Below, piece by piece: positions 34,020 to 42,104 of a stretch of DNA of 50,667 nt (position 1 is the first letter of the stretch; the number at the start of each line of letters is the position of its first letter). Under the pieces are notes generated by a model, which did no database searches, had not been told where the DNA came from, and saw only the letters and a program-made list of their open reading frames with translations. This stretch comes from Terriglobales bacterium (GTDB taxonomy: Bacteria > Acidobacteriota > Terriglobia > Terriglobales > Acidobacteriaceae), in contig JAICWP010000028.1 in the NCBI GenBank assembly GCA_025934735.1, positions 1-50,667 on the forward strand, given 5' to 3'. The translations under genes were made by a program, and so were the position numbers.

Positions 34020-35516
34020 GTGATGATTCCCGCCGCCTCCGCGGTTCCCCTGCAATCCCCTTGTGTACCGCGCAGTATAGATTTACCTTCTGTCGCCATC
34101 CCGTTTACACTAGTCGTAGCACGAACTAATAGCCTTTCGAAACGTCACCATTTGGAAACCAGTCAAGAAGCGGTATGTCCCATTTGTAAGCGGCCCTTAT
34201 CGCAGGCGGATGCCCCATGCCGCTACTGCGGCGAGGGCTCGCTGGGAACTTTCCATGTCCGGCCGCTGTTTCTGGCGCTGGTGCTGATCGTTTCCGCTGC
34301 GTTTGGCACGGCCACTGTATTCGCCAACCGTTTCTATCAGGCTAAGCAGATACGTTTAGGGCAGATGTGGTTTGGGCGCGGCCAAGCATCGCTCTCCGCC
34401 GGAGACCCGCAATCCGCCATTCAGGAATTCCGCAACGCGCTTTACTACTCCCACGACGATCGCAGTTATCGGCTGCGCCTGGCCGAAGCCCTGGTGGCCG
34501 CCCACGACATCCCTGAAGCCCAGTCTTACCTGTTGACCCTGTGGCAGGATGAACCCAGCAACAGCACCATCAACCTGCAACTGGCGCGTCTTGCCGCCAG
34601 CCAAGGTCAAACCCAGGTGGCGCTGCGCTACTATCACGGCGCCATTTATGGCCTATGGTCGGACGGCGATGTCGCCGCTCGCCGGCAGCAGACCCGGCTT
34701 GAGCTAATCCACTACCTGCTTGGCCTGCACGCTACCACCCAGGCCGATTCCGAACTGATTGCCCTCACTCCTGAACTTCCCCGCAGCCCTGATGAGCACA
34801 TCCAGGTCGGCCGCTTGTTTGTGCAAGCCGGCGACCAGGAGCGTGCGTTGCAGCAGTTTGAGCAGGCGCTGCGCCTGAATCCAAGCGACCCAGCCGCCTT
34901 GCAGGGCGCGGGCGAGGCCGAGTTCCAGTTGGCGCGCTTTCGCGACGCCATCCATTACCTGGAGCGCGCTGTGCGCGCCGGCCAGCATGACCCCAGAACG
35001 CAAGAACTGCTGGCCACCAGCCGCCTGGTGCTGGAGTGGAACCCTTACGCCAAAAACGTTACTTCCAGGCAGCGAGCGGCACGCATCGTGCAGGCATTTC
35101 GTCAAGCCAGCCAGCGGCTGCAGCAATGTGCCGCCACTAAGGACATCTCTTTGACGCCGGCTCCCTCGCCGGCGCAGCCCACTGGCGTCACGCCGGCCAC
35201 GCCCGCCCACCCCAGCTCTCGCTCCGGGCTTGTGGCCAAAATCTTCGGCAAGATAAAGCCGGGAGAGAGCGCGAGCCCCGCGGCGCAGCCAACGCCCAAC
35301 CAGCCTGATGCTGGCAAAATCCAGCAACTGCAGCAGCAGCTCATCCAACTTAGCCCCGGGGTGCGCACTTACAAATTGGAACGTGACCCGCAGCTTGGTG
35401 ATCTCGCCATGGGGCTGGTCACCCAGATCGAAACCATAACCGCGCAGCAGTGCGGCACTCCCACGGGCGCTGACCTGGCCCTGCTTCTGCTGGCTCATCA
35501 GGCGGAGGAGCAGTGA
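34020..35516 (+). CDS. Zinc-ribbon, single-pass TPR protein
   Basis: 498 residues. A zinc ribbon (CPICKRPL...CRYCGEGS) precedes a transmembrane helix (FLALVLIVSAAFGTATVFA). About six TPR-like repeats follow, for example ARLAASQGQTQVALRYYHGA and ALRLNPSDPAALQGAGEAEF. The protein ends in a Pro/Ala-rich tail and a Gln-rich helix. It is anchored with the TPR part probably outside the cytoplasm. The start is uncertain (GTG 34020, ATG 34023 or a later TTG near the zinc ribbon), because the first 50 residues look noncoding. It is translationally coupled (GTGA overlap) to the ClC channel. Confidence 0.65.
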   Translation: MMIPAASAVPLQSPCVPRSIDLPSVAIPFTLVVARTNSLSKRHHLETSQEAVCPICKRPLSQADAPCRYCGEGSLGTFHVRPLFLALVLIVSAAFGTATVFANRFYQAKQIRLGQMWFGRGQASLSAGDPQSAIQEFRNALYYSHDDRSYRLRLAEALVAAHDIPEAQSYLLTLWQDEPSNSTINLQLARLAASQGQTQVALRYYHGAIYGLWSDGDVAARRQQTRLELIHYLLGLHATTQADSELIALTPELPRSPDEHIQVGRLFVQAGDQERALQQFEQALRLNPSDPAALQGAGEAEFQLARFRDAIHYLERAVRAGQHDPRTQELLATSRLVLEWNPYAKNVTSRQRAARIVQAFRQASQRLQQCAATKDISLTPAPSPAQPTGVTPATPAHPSSRSGLVAKIFGKIKPGESASPAAQPTPNQPDAGKIQQLQQQLIQLSPGVRTYKLERDPQLGDLAMGLVTQIETITAQQCGTPTGADLALLLLAHQAEEQ

Positions 35517-37297
35517 GCCAGGGCCAGACTCCACCGGTTCCCGTTCAAACCGCGGGTGCATCTCCTACGACTCTGGAGCAACACGCCAAACCCACCCGCC
35601 ACCGGCTTATCCGGGAAGAGCCTTTCTTCCTGGTGCTGGCCATTTTTATCGGCATTCTTTCCGGCTTGGCAGTGGTCGGTTTCCGCATCACGTATCTTTC
35701 TGTTCGTACCTACCTTTTGAGCACCTCGCTCTCGCCTTCGCCTTCGCACCTGCTGCTGGTGCCTTCGCTGACTGGAATCGTCATTGCTGCGCTGGTGATC
35801 TACGTTTTCCCGCGCGTGCGCGGCAGCGGCGTCAACCAGACCAAAGCGGCGCTCTACATCTATAACGGCCACATTCCCTTTCGCACCGTGGTCGGGAAAT
35901 TCATCTGCTCGGCGCTGGCTATCGGGAGCGGGCAATCTTTGGGACCGGAGGACCCCGCCCTGCAGATTGGTGCCGGCATAGCTTCGCTGCTGGGCGAAAA
36001 ATTGCGCCTTTCCCGCGAACGCTTGCGGCTAATTGCTCCGGTGGGCGCGGCGGCCGGATTGGCCGCGGCTTTCAATGCTCCCATTTCCGCCGTGCTCTTC
36101 GTTATCGAAGAGGTCATCGGCCGCTGGAGTGCCGGGGTTCTGGGCGCGGTAGTGCTGGCCGCTGTCTCCAGCGTAGTGGTGGAACGCTATCTGCTTGGCT
36201 CGGCGCCGCTGTTCCGCATTCCTCCCATCGGTCCTGTGAATGCCAGTGAACTGCTGGCTTATGCCGTGCTGGGCGTGGTGGGTGGCATCGCATCCGTCGT
36301 CTTCGTCAAGCTGATCCTCTATTTCCGGCTGCGGCTGAAGAACGCTCCCGCCTGGACGCAGCACTTCCAGCCGGGCATCGCCGGACTGCTCATCGGTCTC
36401 ATCGGCTATCTCGGATTTCCCCAGGTCATGGGCGCGGGCTACGCCTACATGGATCAGGCCATGCACAGCCAGTACGCCTGGCAGATGCTCGGCATTCTGG
36501 CCGGCCTGAAGATTCTCGCCACCACTATCTCTTTCGTGAGCGGAACCCCAGGTGGCATGTTCGCGCCCACGCTTTTCATTGGGGCCATGTTGGGGGGCTG
36601 CGTCGGTTCTCTGGAGCACCAACTGCTTCCTCAGCTCTCCGGGCCTATCGGCGCTTACGCCCTGGTGGGCATGGGAACGTTGTTCGCCGGTTTTATTCGC
36701 GCTCCGATGACTTCGGTGTTCATGGTGCTGGAAGTGAGCGGCGACTACACCATCATTGTGCCCGTCATCATCTCCAACGCGATTGCTTACGTGATTTCGC
36801 GCGCCGCCCAGCCTGTCCCCATCTTCGACATGCTTTCGCGCCAGTCCGGCCTCGACCTGCCCTCCATGGAGGAGCAGCGCGAGGAGCCGCTATTGCGCGT
36901 GGAGGACGCGATGCGTGCCCCGCGCGTGCCCCTGCTCACGGGTGAGGAGCCGGTGAAGGTGGCGTTGAGCGAGTTGGAGCAATCCACGGAGCCGCTCCTT
37001 TTGTTTCGATCCTCGGACGGCCTGTGGCGGGGGGTCACGCGCAAGAAGCTGGCCGATATGGCGGATCAGGGCGATGCCGAACTGCTGCTCAAGAGTGCGG
37101 TCGCGCCAGATAGCCCGGCCCCGCTGCTTCACCCTGACCATCCCCTGGATACGGCCCTGCGGCACATCTACGACTGGCCGCTGCTACCGGTGGTGCACCG
37201 TGCCGACCTCACCCAGTTGCAGGGCGTCGTGTCCTTGCCCGATATCCTGAGCGCCTATCGCCGTCGCGCCGTCCGCGGCCGAAGCCGTGGCGATTAA
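35513..37297 (+). CDS. ClC-family chloride channel/antiporter with C-terminal CBS pair
   Basis: 594 residues: a cytoplasmic N terminus, about ten to twelve membrane helices of the ClC fold, and two C-terminal CBS domains (about 470-590). The three anion-pore segments are GSGVNQTK (usual GSGIP), LGPEDPALQIGAG (usual GREGP; the gating Glu is kept, the second Gly is Asp) and GTPGGMFAPTLFIGAMLGG (GxFxP kept). The deviations in the first two suggest altered ion choice or coupling. The GTG start overlaps the TGA of the TPR gene. Whether it is a channel or an H+/Cl- exchanger is open. Confidence 0.9.
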   Translation: MSQGQTPPVPVQTAGASPTTLEQHAKPTRHRLIREEPFFLVLAIFIGILSGLAVVGFRITYLSVRTYLLSTSLSPSPSHLLLVPSLTGIVIAALVIYVFPRVRGSGVNQTKAALYIYNGHIPFRTVVGKFICSALAIGSGQSLGPEDPALQIGAGIASLLGEKLRLSRERLRLIAPVGAAAGLAAAFNAPISAVLFVIEEVIGRWSAGVLGAVVLAAVSSVVVERYLLGSAPLFRIPPIGPVNASELLAYAVLGVVGGIASVVFVKLILYFRLRLKNAPAWTQHFQPGIAGLLIGLIGYLGFPQVMGAGYAYMDQAMHSQYAWQMLGILAGLKILATTISFVSGTPGGMFAPTLFIGAMLGGCVGSLEHQLLPQLSGPIGAYALVGMGTLFAGFIRAPMTSVFMVLEVSGDYTIIVPVIISNAIAYVISRAAQPVPIFDMLSRQSGLDLPSMEEQREEPLLRVEDAMRAPRVPLLTGEEPVKVALSELEQSTEPLLLFRSSDGLWRGVTRKKLADMADQGDAELLLKSAVAPDSPAPLLHPDHPLDTALRHIYDWPLLPVVHRADLTQLQGVVSLPDILSAYRRRAVRGRSRGD

Positions 37298-37393
37298 TGC
37301 AGCGCTTGCCACTGCGCCGGCAGTCAGAAACCAAGAGCCCACTACTCACTTCCCGCTAGCAATTACCTTCTTCTACGTTTTTCTTTCCGCAGG

Positions 37394-37399
37394 TATAAT
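37394..37399 (+). promoter_or_regulatory. Candidate -10 element (TATAAT)
   Basis: A perfect TATAAT lies 41 bases before the ATG of the DUF2203 gene at 37441. The -35 region is weak. Confidence 0.3.
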
Positions 37400-37440
37400 C
37401 TGAGTACGTCAGCCACCCCAGGCACGAGTCAAATCACCCT

Positions 37441-37881
37441 ATGTCAGAACGGACGTTTACCCTGGACGAAGCCCACGAATTATTGCCGGTCCTGGAAAGC
37501 TTGCTGCGCCAGGCCATCGGCGGCAAAAAGCAAATTGAAGAAATTGACAAGGAGTTCAAGGAAATTGCCCACCGCGTCTTCCTCACTGGCGGCATGCTCC
37601 TGCCCCTGGTGCGCCTGGCCCGCCGCAAGGCGGAACGCGAGAAAACGGCGCAACAGATCAAGGACGCGGTCAGTGAAATCAACGCCACCGGCGTGCAGGT
37701 AAAGGACCTCGACATCGGCCTGCTCGATTTCCCATGTCAGATGGATGGCCGCACCGTCCTGCTGTGCTGGAAATTAGGTGAGAAGCAGATCACCCACTGG
37801 CACGGTCTGGAGGAGGGCTTTGCCGGGCGCAAACCGGTTGACGAACGCATCCCACGCGTCCGGCCTCGGCGGCAGACTTAG
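37441..37881 (+). CDS. DUF2203 family protein
   Basis: 146 residues, cytoplasmic, largely helical. The family signature is the opening FTLDEAHELLPVLESLLRQA, the coiled-coil middle (ARRKAEREKTAQQIKDAVSEI) and the closing WKLGEKQITHWHGLEEGFAGRKPV. DUF2203 has no known function. The ATG at 37441 starts immediately upstream of the conserved opening. It lies 143 bp past the ClC gene and may have its own promoter. Confidence 0.85.
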   Translation: MSERTFTLDEAHELLPVLESLLRQAIGGKKQIEEIDKEFKEIAHRVFLTGGMLLPLVRLARRKAEREKTAQQIKDAVSEINATGVQVKDLDIGLLDFPCQMDGRTVLLCWKLGEKQITHWHGLEEGFAGRKPVDERIPRVRPRRQT

Positions 37882-37950
37882 CCTTCTTTTCCCGCGCAAT
37901 CGGCCCCGCTTCGTCCGTTCTTATCCCGAGGCGCCATGGGAAGCCATTTG

Positions 37951-37979
37951 TTCTCTGTGGCTTCGTGTCTCTGTGGCCG
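37951..37979. repeat. TTCTCTGTGGCTTCGTGTCTCTGTGG repeat
   Basis: This is the reverse complement of the CACAGAGACACGAAGCCACAGAGAA type seen at 30647-30677 and 46483-46510. It lies in the 230-bp gap between the DUF2203 and BIG2 genes. Confidence 0.6.
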
Positions 37980-38111
37980 ATTTAAGCGCCGTGTCCAGGC
38001 TGGTGCCGGGCTCTGGGCCGCTGCTTTAAGGGCGCCCCGGTTTGCTAAAATGCGGGCAGCGCGACCACTCACATTGAACCCTGGCCCTGCTGGGCCGTGG
38101 AGCCCTGGACG

Positions 38112-38726
38112 ATGCCGAAAAGACCTGTGCTGCCGCTGCTCGCGCTCGCCTTCCTGGTCGCGCTTGGGGGCGTCTCCTGCCGGGGTTTCTTTGTTAACCC
38201 CACTTTGACCTCCATCACCGTGGCCCCGCAGAACGCCTCCGTGAATATCGGCGCCACCCTGCAGTTCACTGCCACTGGGGTAAACAACGACGGCACCAAC
38301 GCCTCCCTCCACAACCTCACGTGGACTACTTCCGCCAGCAACATCGCCAGCGTAACCAGCGCCGGTCTGGCCAAAGGTGTCGGGTCCGGCACCGCCACCA
38401 TCACCGCTACCGACGGCGGCGTCACCGGTTCTTCCACGCTCACGGTGGGTTCCACCTCCAACACGCTCACCATTTCTCCTGCGAACCAGACGGTCAGCCT
38501 ATCGACCAACGGCACTACCCTACAGTTCAACGCGACTTTGAATGGCCAGGACGTGACTTCCTCCACCAACTGGAGTTCGTCGAACAGCAGCGTAGCCGTC
38601 TTCTCCGCCTCGAGTCCCGGCCTGGCTACCTTGCAAACGGCAGGCTCGACCACCATCACGGCCACGCACACGCCCGCCGGCGGGAGCACCGCCTCGGGCA
38701 CCACCAGCCTTACTGTTACCCAGTGA
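38112..38726 (+). CDS. BIG2 (Ig-like) domain surface protein
   Basis: 204 residues. An N-terminal export signal (LPLLALAFLVALGGVSC) could be a lipoprotein signal, although G-V-S-C is a poor lipobox. Two tandem bacterial Ig-like group 2 domains follow: LTSITVAPQNASVNIGATLQFTATG to TATITATDGG, then LTISPANQTVSLSTNG to TTITATHTPA. The strands repeat every 90 residues or so. Such modules mediate adhesion or act as spacers in surface proteins. The ATG at 38112 is preferred over 38097. Confidence 0.75.
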   Translation: MPKRPVLPLLALAFLVALGGVSCRGFFVNPTLTSITVAPQNASVNIGATLQFTATGVNNDGTNASLHNLTWTTSASNIASVTSAGLAKGVGSGTATITATDGGVTGSSTLTVGSTSNTLTISPANQTVSLSTNGTTLQFNATLNGQDVTSSTNWSSSNSSVAVFSASSPGLATLQTAGSTTITATHTPAGGSTASGTTSLTVTQ

Positions 38727-38785
38727 TATTCTCGGCTCGTGAATATCCGCACCATCGGCATCGGCACTAGCTGCGTAGAGGCGGG

Positions 38786-38820
38786 TGCTCCATCCTTTGC
38801 AGATTTTGCAAAGGGTGAGA
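38786..38820. repeat. CATCCTTTGCA hairpin repeat
   Basis: CCTTTGCA (38794-38801) pairs with TGCAAAGG (38807-38814) across a 5-base loop; it is flanked by GTGCTCCAT and GTGAGAAG. I recognise it as a member of a repeat family common in Acidobacteria (CATCC...GGGTG). It lies between the BIG2 and lipoprotein genes. Confidence 0.55.
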
Positions 38821-38956
38821 AGAAGAAACGTTGCCGTTGATCTCGCCACCTTCGCGATAACGCGCGTGCCCCAGGCTCACTGCTGACTGCCACGTGCCAA
38901 CAACTCCACTCCCCGCCACCCCTCGGCGGCGCTATATTGAAAGCAGCAACCCAGTC

Positions 38957-40018
38957 ATGAGGTCGGTCCCAACACTTCTGGCGCACCAGCCTGCGCAATC
39001 TCCCCGGTGGAAAGCGCTGCTGCTGTCGCTGCTCGCCTTGGCGCTGCTGGCCGGCTGCTCCGGGCGTGGCCGGCCCCGTGAAACCGCCTACGTCACGGTG
39101 CCCCAGGTCTATCTCCGCGATCGCATTGCCGCCGTTTACAATCGCGTCGCCCTGGTCCAGAACGGCGACCGTCTGCAGGTCCTGGGCCGGTCCCGCCGTT
39201 TTGTGCGCGTGCGCACCCCCGAGGGTAAGGAAGGTTGGGTCGAAGAGCGGTACCTCGTCGGTCAGGATGTTTACGACCAGATGCAGCAGATGGCGGCGGA
39301 TAATCGCAGCACTCCGCTGGTGGCCACCGGCATCACCGAAAACGACACCAATATCCACCTCTCTCCCGGCCGCGACAGTAAGCACCTCTACCAGATTAAA
39401 GGCACTACCAAAGTTCAAATCCTTAAGCGCGCCACTGCCCCTAAGCCTCAGCCTGCCGCCATCCCGGTGCGTGAGGATGTCAGCAGCAAGCGACCGCCTC
39501 CCGCTCCCATGGAAGACTGGTTGCTAGTGCGCGATCCCGAGGGCCGGGTGGGCTGGGTGCTCGCCCGCATGGTGGACATTGATGTGCCTCTCGAGGTGGC
39601 TCAGTACGCCGAAGGCCAGCGCATCGTCGCCGCTTTCGTTCTCGACCAGGTGCAGGATGGCGACAAGCAAGTTCCGCAATATCTCATGGTCCTCACCGAT
39701 TCCCATGAAGGCATGCCTTTCGACTACAATCAGATCCGCGTTTTCACCTGGAACGTTAAACGACACCGCTACGAGACCGCCTACCGCGAGCGCAATCTCT
39801 TTGGCGTGTTTCCCATAACCGTTACCAAGGAAAGTTTCGATAAGGAAGGCGTCCTGCCCGTTTTCATCCTGCGGGTACAGAACGACAGCGGCCAGGTAGT
39901 CGAACGCAAGTACAAGCTGAACACCCCCATCATCCGACGCGTGCTCTCCCCCGCGGAAGAGGCGGAAAAGGCTGCCCATCAGCCACTTCGGCGCACCCGC
40001 CGTCCCACGTCCCGTTGA
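38957..40018 (+). CDS. SH3-domain lipoprotein
   Basis: 353 residues. The N-terminal signal ends in a good lipobox (LALLAGC), so the mature protein is probably lipid-anchored. Two SH3-like modules follow: VYLRDRIAAVYNRVALVQNGDRLQVL...VRTPEGKEGWVEERYLV and TNIHLSPGRDSKHLYQIKG...LVRDPEGRVGWVLARMVD. A C-terminal domain (about 215-330, RIVAAFVLDQVQDGD to RKYKLNTPIIRRVL) is of unknown type. The ATG at 38957 is chosen for the signal peptide; TATATT at 38933 is a possible -10. Confidence 0.75.
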   Translation: MRSVPTLLAHQPAQSPRWKALLLSLLALALLAGCSGRGRPRETAYVTVPQVYLRDRIAAVYNRVALVQNGDRLQVLGRSRRFVRVRTPEGKEGWVEERYLVGQDVYDQMQQMAADNRSTPLVATGITENDTNIHLSPGRDSKHLYQIKGTTKVQILKRATAPKPQPAAIPVREDVSSKRPPPAPMEDWLLVRDPEGRVGWVLARMVDIDVPLEVAQYAEGQRIVAAFVLDQVQDGDKQVPQYLMVLTDSHEGMPFDYNQIRVFTWNVKRHRYETAYRERNLFGVFPITVTKESFDKEGVLPVFILRVQNDSGQVVERKYKLNTPIIRRVLSPAEEAEKAAHQPLRRTRRPTSR

Positions 40019-40084
40019 AGCCCTTTTCTGCTCAGGGCGAGGCATCAGCCTGCCCCTGGTCCGAATCAAAGTGGAAGCGAGGTC

Positions 40085-40315
40085 ATGCCTATGGCGGAAA
40101 AGGTCAAGAAGCTAAACCTGGAACGCGATTATAAGAGTTACCTCTATTACCTCGATGGCGAAGGCAATGTCTGCCAGAAGTCCAAGTCTGGCAAAGGCGA
40201 TTCCAAGATCCTGGTGCCGCATGCCGTCGAGCGCGACAATCAATTTCTGTACTTCATTGATAAGGACGGCGACGTAGCCCGTTCGCGTCGCGGCAGTAAA
40301 AAGAACGCCGCCTGA
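40085..40315 (+). CDS. Small protein with two beta-hairpin repeats
   Basis: 76 residues. An internal duplication is visible: SYLYYLDGEGNVCQKSK and QFLYFIDKDGDVARSRR share the pattern LYYxDxxGxVxxxxR. Each looks like a beta-hairpin with a D-G turn. The protein is basic, with no signal peptide. It lies nine bases before the phosphoribosyltransferase fusion, so the two are surely co-transcribed. No function is known to me. The ATG at 40085 or 40091 could be the start. Confidence 0.65.
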   Translation: MPMAEKVKKLNLERDYKSYLYYLDGEGNVCQKSKSGKGDSKILVPHAVERDNQFLYFIDKDGDVARSRRGSKKNAA

Positions 40316-40324
40316 ACCATCTCC

Positions 40325-41947
40325 ATGCTCGTGTTTCGCGAAGGCCGGCGCGTCCACTCCGGAAGCGCGTTGCTCGAAGCGCTGGTGCCGCTCTTTCGCC
40401 AGCTTAGCGCCGGCCCCGCTTCTCAGCCCGACCGGTTGATGGAAGCCCTGCTGCGCTCCGGCGAACTGGAGTGTGGCTTGGCCGATACCAGGTCTACGCA
40501 CGCGGCTAGCATGGCCGTCGTCACCGATGCGCTCGCGGAAATGCTTCTCGGACGTCGCCTTGACTGTTCCAAACTCCTTGAGCGCCTTGCCGCCGTGGGT
40601 CCGCCCCCGCAGATCACTGTCTCCACTCCGGAAGGCTTTGCCTACTACTCGCTTCATCCTCGGCGCTACGCCGACCTGGCCGGGGCTTTGCCTTTGGCTT
40701 CGCCGCATGCCGCCGTGCTCGGCATTCGCAGCATCGGCACTACCTTGAGCGCGGTAGTCGCAGCCGCCCTGCGCCGGCGTGGGCTCGCCGCCGAGCGTAT
40801 CACCGTTCGGCCCGCCGGCCATCCCTTCGATCGCCAAACTGAATTCAGCTCTGATGCGCGCCGCTGGATCGCCGCCCAGCGTGCCCGCCAGGCCGAATTC
40901 CTTGTCGTGGATGAAGGCCCGGGCCTCAGCGGCTCTTCTTTCCTTTCCGTCGGCGACGCCCTGCTCCAGGCTGGTGTGCCCCGCAACAGCATTGCCTTTC
41001 TGTGCGCCGCGCAGCCCAATCTCTCTCGACTCCGCGCCCGTGACGCCGCTCGCCGCTGGCCTCAATTCCGCTCCTACGCCGTGCTCCCCCAGGCCGCCGT
41101 GCCCGGTGATGCTGAGCTTGACCTCAGCGGCGGCAACTGGCGCCGCCATTCTTTTGACTCGGCCTGCAGCTGGCCCGCTTCCTGGATCACCTTCGAGCGT
41201 TCCAAATTTCTTTCCCGCGATGGCCGGCGCCTCCTCAAATTTGAAGGGCTCGGGCATTTCGGTGCCCAGGTCGCTGAGCGCTCGCGCACTCTGGCAGACG
41301 CCGGGTTTGCTCCGGCTGCCGAAAACGCCGGCGATGGTTATCTCAGTTATCGTCACCATCGCGGCCTGCCGGCCACGCGCATGGATCTGTGCCCACCTCT
41401 GATCGACCGCATCGCCGAATATTGTGCTTTCCGGGCGGTGAGGTTTTCCCATCCGGGGGCTCAATCCGATGACCTCTCTGCCATGGCCGCTTGGAACCTG
41501 CACGAAGAGTTTGGCTTGCCCAACGATCCGCATTCCGCCGGCCTGGAAATCAAAGTTCCGGTCGTTGCCGATGGCCGAATGCAGCCCCACGAGTGGTTGC
41601 TCACCCCGGCCGGCATCCTCAAGACCGATGGCGCCTCCCACGGCGATGACCATTTTTTCCCCGGGCCCGCTGACATTGCCTGGGACCTGGCTGGAGCCAT
41701 CGTGGAATGGGATCTGGGACGCGACGCCGCCGGTTATCTCGTGCGCCGATACACGCAGCTGAGCGGCGATCATATCAACCACCGGTTGCCTTCCTGGCTG
41801 CAGGCTTACACTGCTTTTCGTATGGGCTACTGCAAAATGGCCGCCGAGAGCCTTTCCGGCACCGCCGAAGAGGAACGCCTCCTCCGCGACTATCGCCGTT
41901 ACCGCGCCCGTGCTTCCGCCACTCTGGCCCAGCCCGCCGCCGCCTGA
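40325..41947 (+). CDS. Phosphoribosyltransferase / kinase-like fusion of unknown function
   Basis: 540 residues, cytoplasmic. Residues about 95-255 form a type-I PRTase-like domain: AVLGIRSIGTTLSAVVAAAL at 130-149 and a PRPP-loop-like FLVVDEGPGLSGSSF at 192-206 (usual VVDDVxxTGxS). Residues about 290-510 resemble an aminoglycoside-phosphotransferase-like fold: RRLLKFEGLG (301-310), ERSRTLADAGFAP and ILKTDGASHGDDHFF (431-445) followed by GPADIAWDLAGA. The first 90 residues (RSGELECGLADTRSTHAASM) are a separate unknown region. The domain calls rest on motif shape and are moderately sure. The 76-aa gene is its likely partner; no further neighbours indicate a pathway. Confidence 0.6.
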   Translation: MLVFREGRRVHSGSALLEALVPLFRQLSAGPASQPDRLMEALLRSGELECGLADTRSTHAASMAVVTDALAEMLLGRRLDCSKLLERLAAVGPPPQITVSTPEGFAYYSLHPRRYADLAGALPLASPHAAVLGIRSIGTTLSAVVAAALRRRGLAAERITVRPAGHPFDRQTEFSSDARRWIAAQRARQAEFLVVDEGPGLSGSSFLSVGDALLQAGVPRNSIAFLCAAQPNLSRLRARDAARRWPQFRSYAVLPQAAVPGDAELDLSGGNWRRHSFDSACSWPASWITFERSKFLSRDGRRLLKFEGLGHFGAQVAERSRTLADAGFAPAAENAGDGYLSYRHHRGLPATRMDLCPPLIDRIAEYCAFRAVRFSHPGAQSDDLSAMAAWNLHEEFGLPNDPHSAGLEIKVPVVADGRMQPHEWLLTPAGILKTDGASHGDDHFFPGPADIAWDLAGAIVEWDLGRDAAGYLVRRYTQLSGDHINHRLPSWLQAYTAFRMGYCKMAAESLSGTAEEERLLRDYRRYRARASATLAQPAAA

Positions 41948-41956
41948 TTTTGTAAC

Positions 41957-42052
41957 GGGGCTTTGCCCCGCCCTGCTGCTGGTCCGAATCTGCTTCGGTC
42001 CACTGACCCGGAGTTGATTGGAAACTTTGAAATTTGAAACTTTGAAACCTGA
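41957..42052. repeat. GGGGCTTTGCCCC hairpin and GAAACTTTGAAA words
   Basis: GGGGCTTTGCCCC (41959-41971) is a hairpin like that at 24009-24029. GGAAACTTTGAAATTTGAAAC (42019-42039) and ACTTTGAAACC follow, matching 1670-1697. This segment lies between the PRTase and AI-2E genes and extends the AI-2E frame without being real coding sequence. Confidence 0.6.
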
Positions 42053-42104
42053 TCCATGCTCCCAATCCCTGTTCTCTGGCCCCGCATCCAATCACAGGCG
42101 CCTC

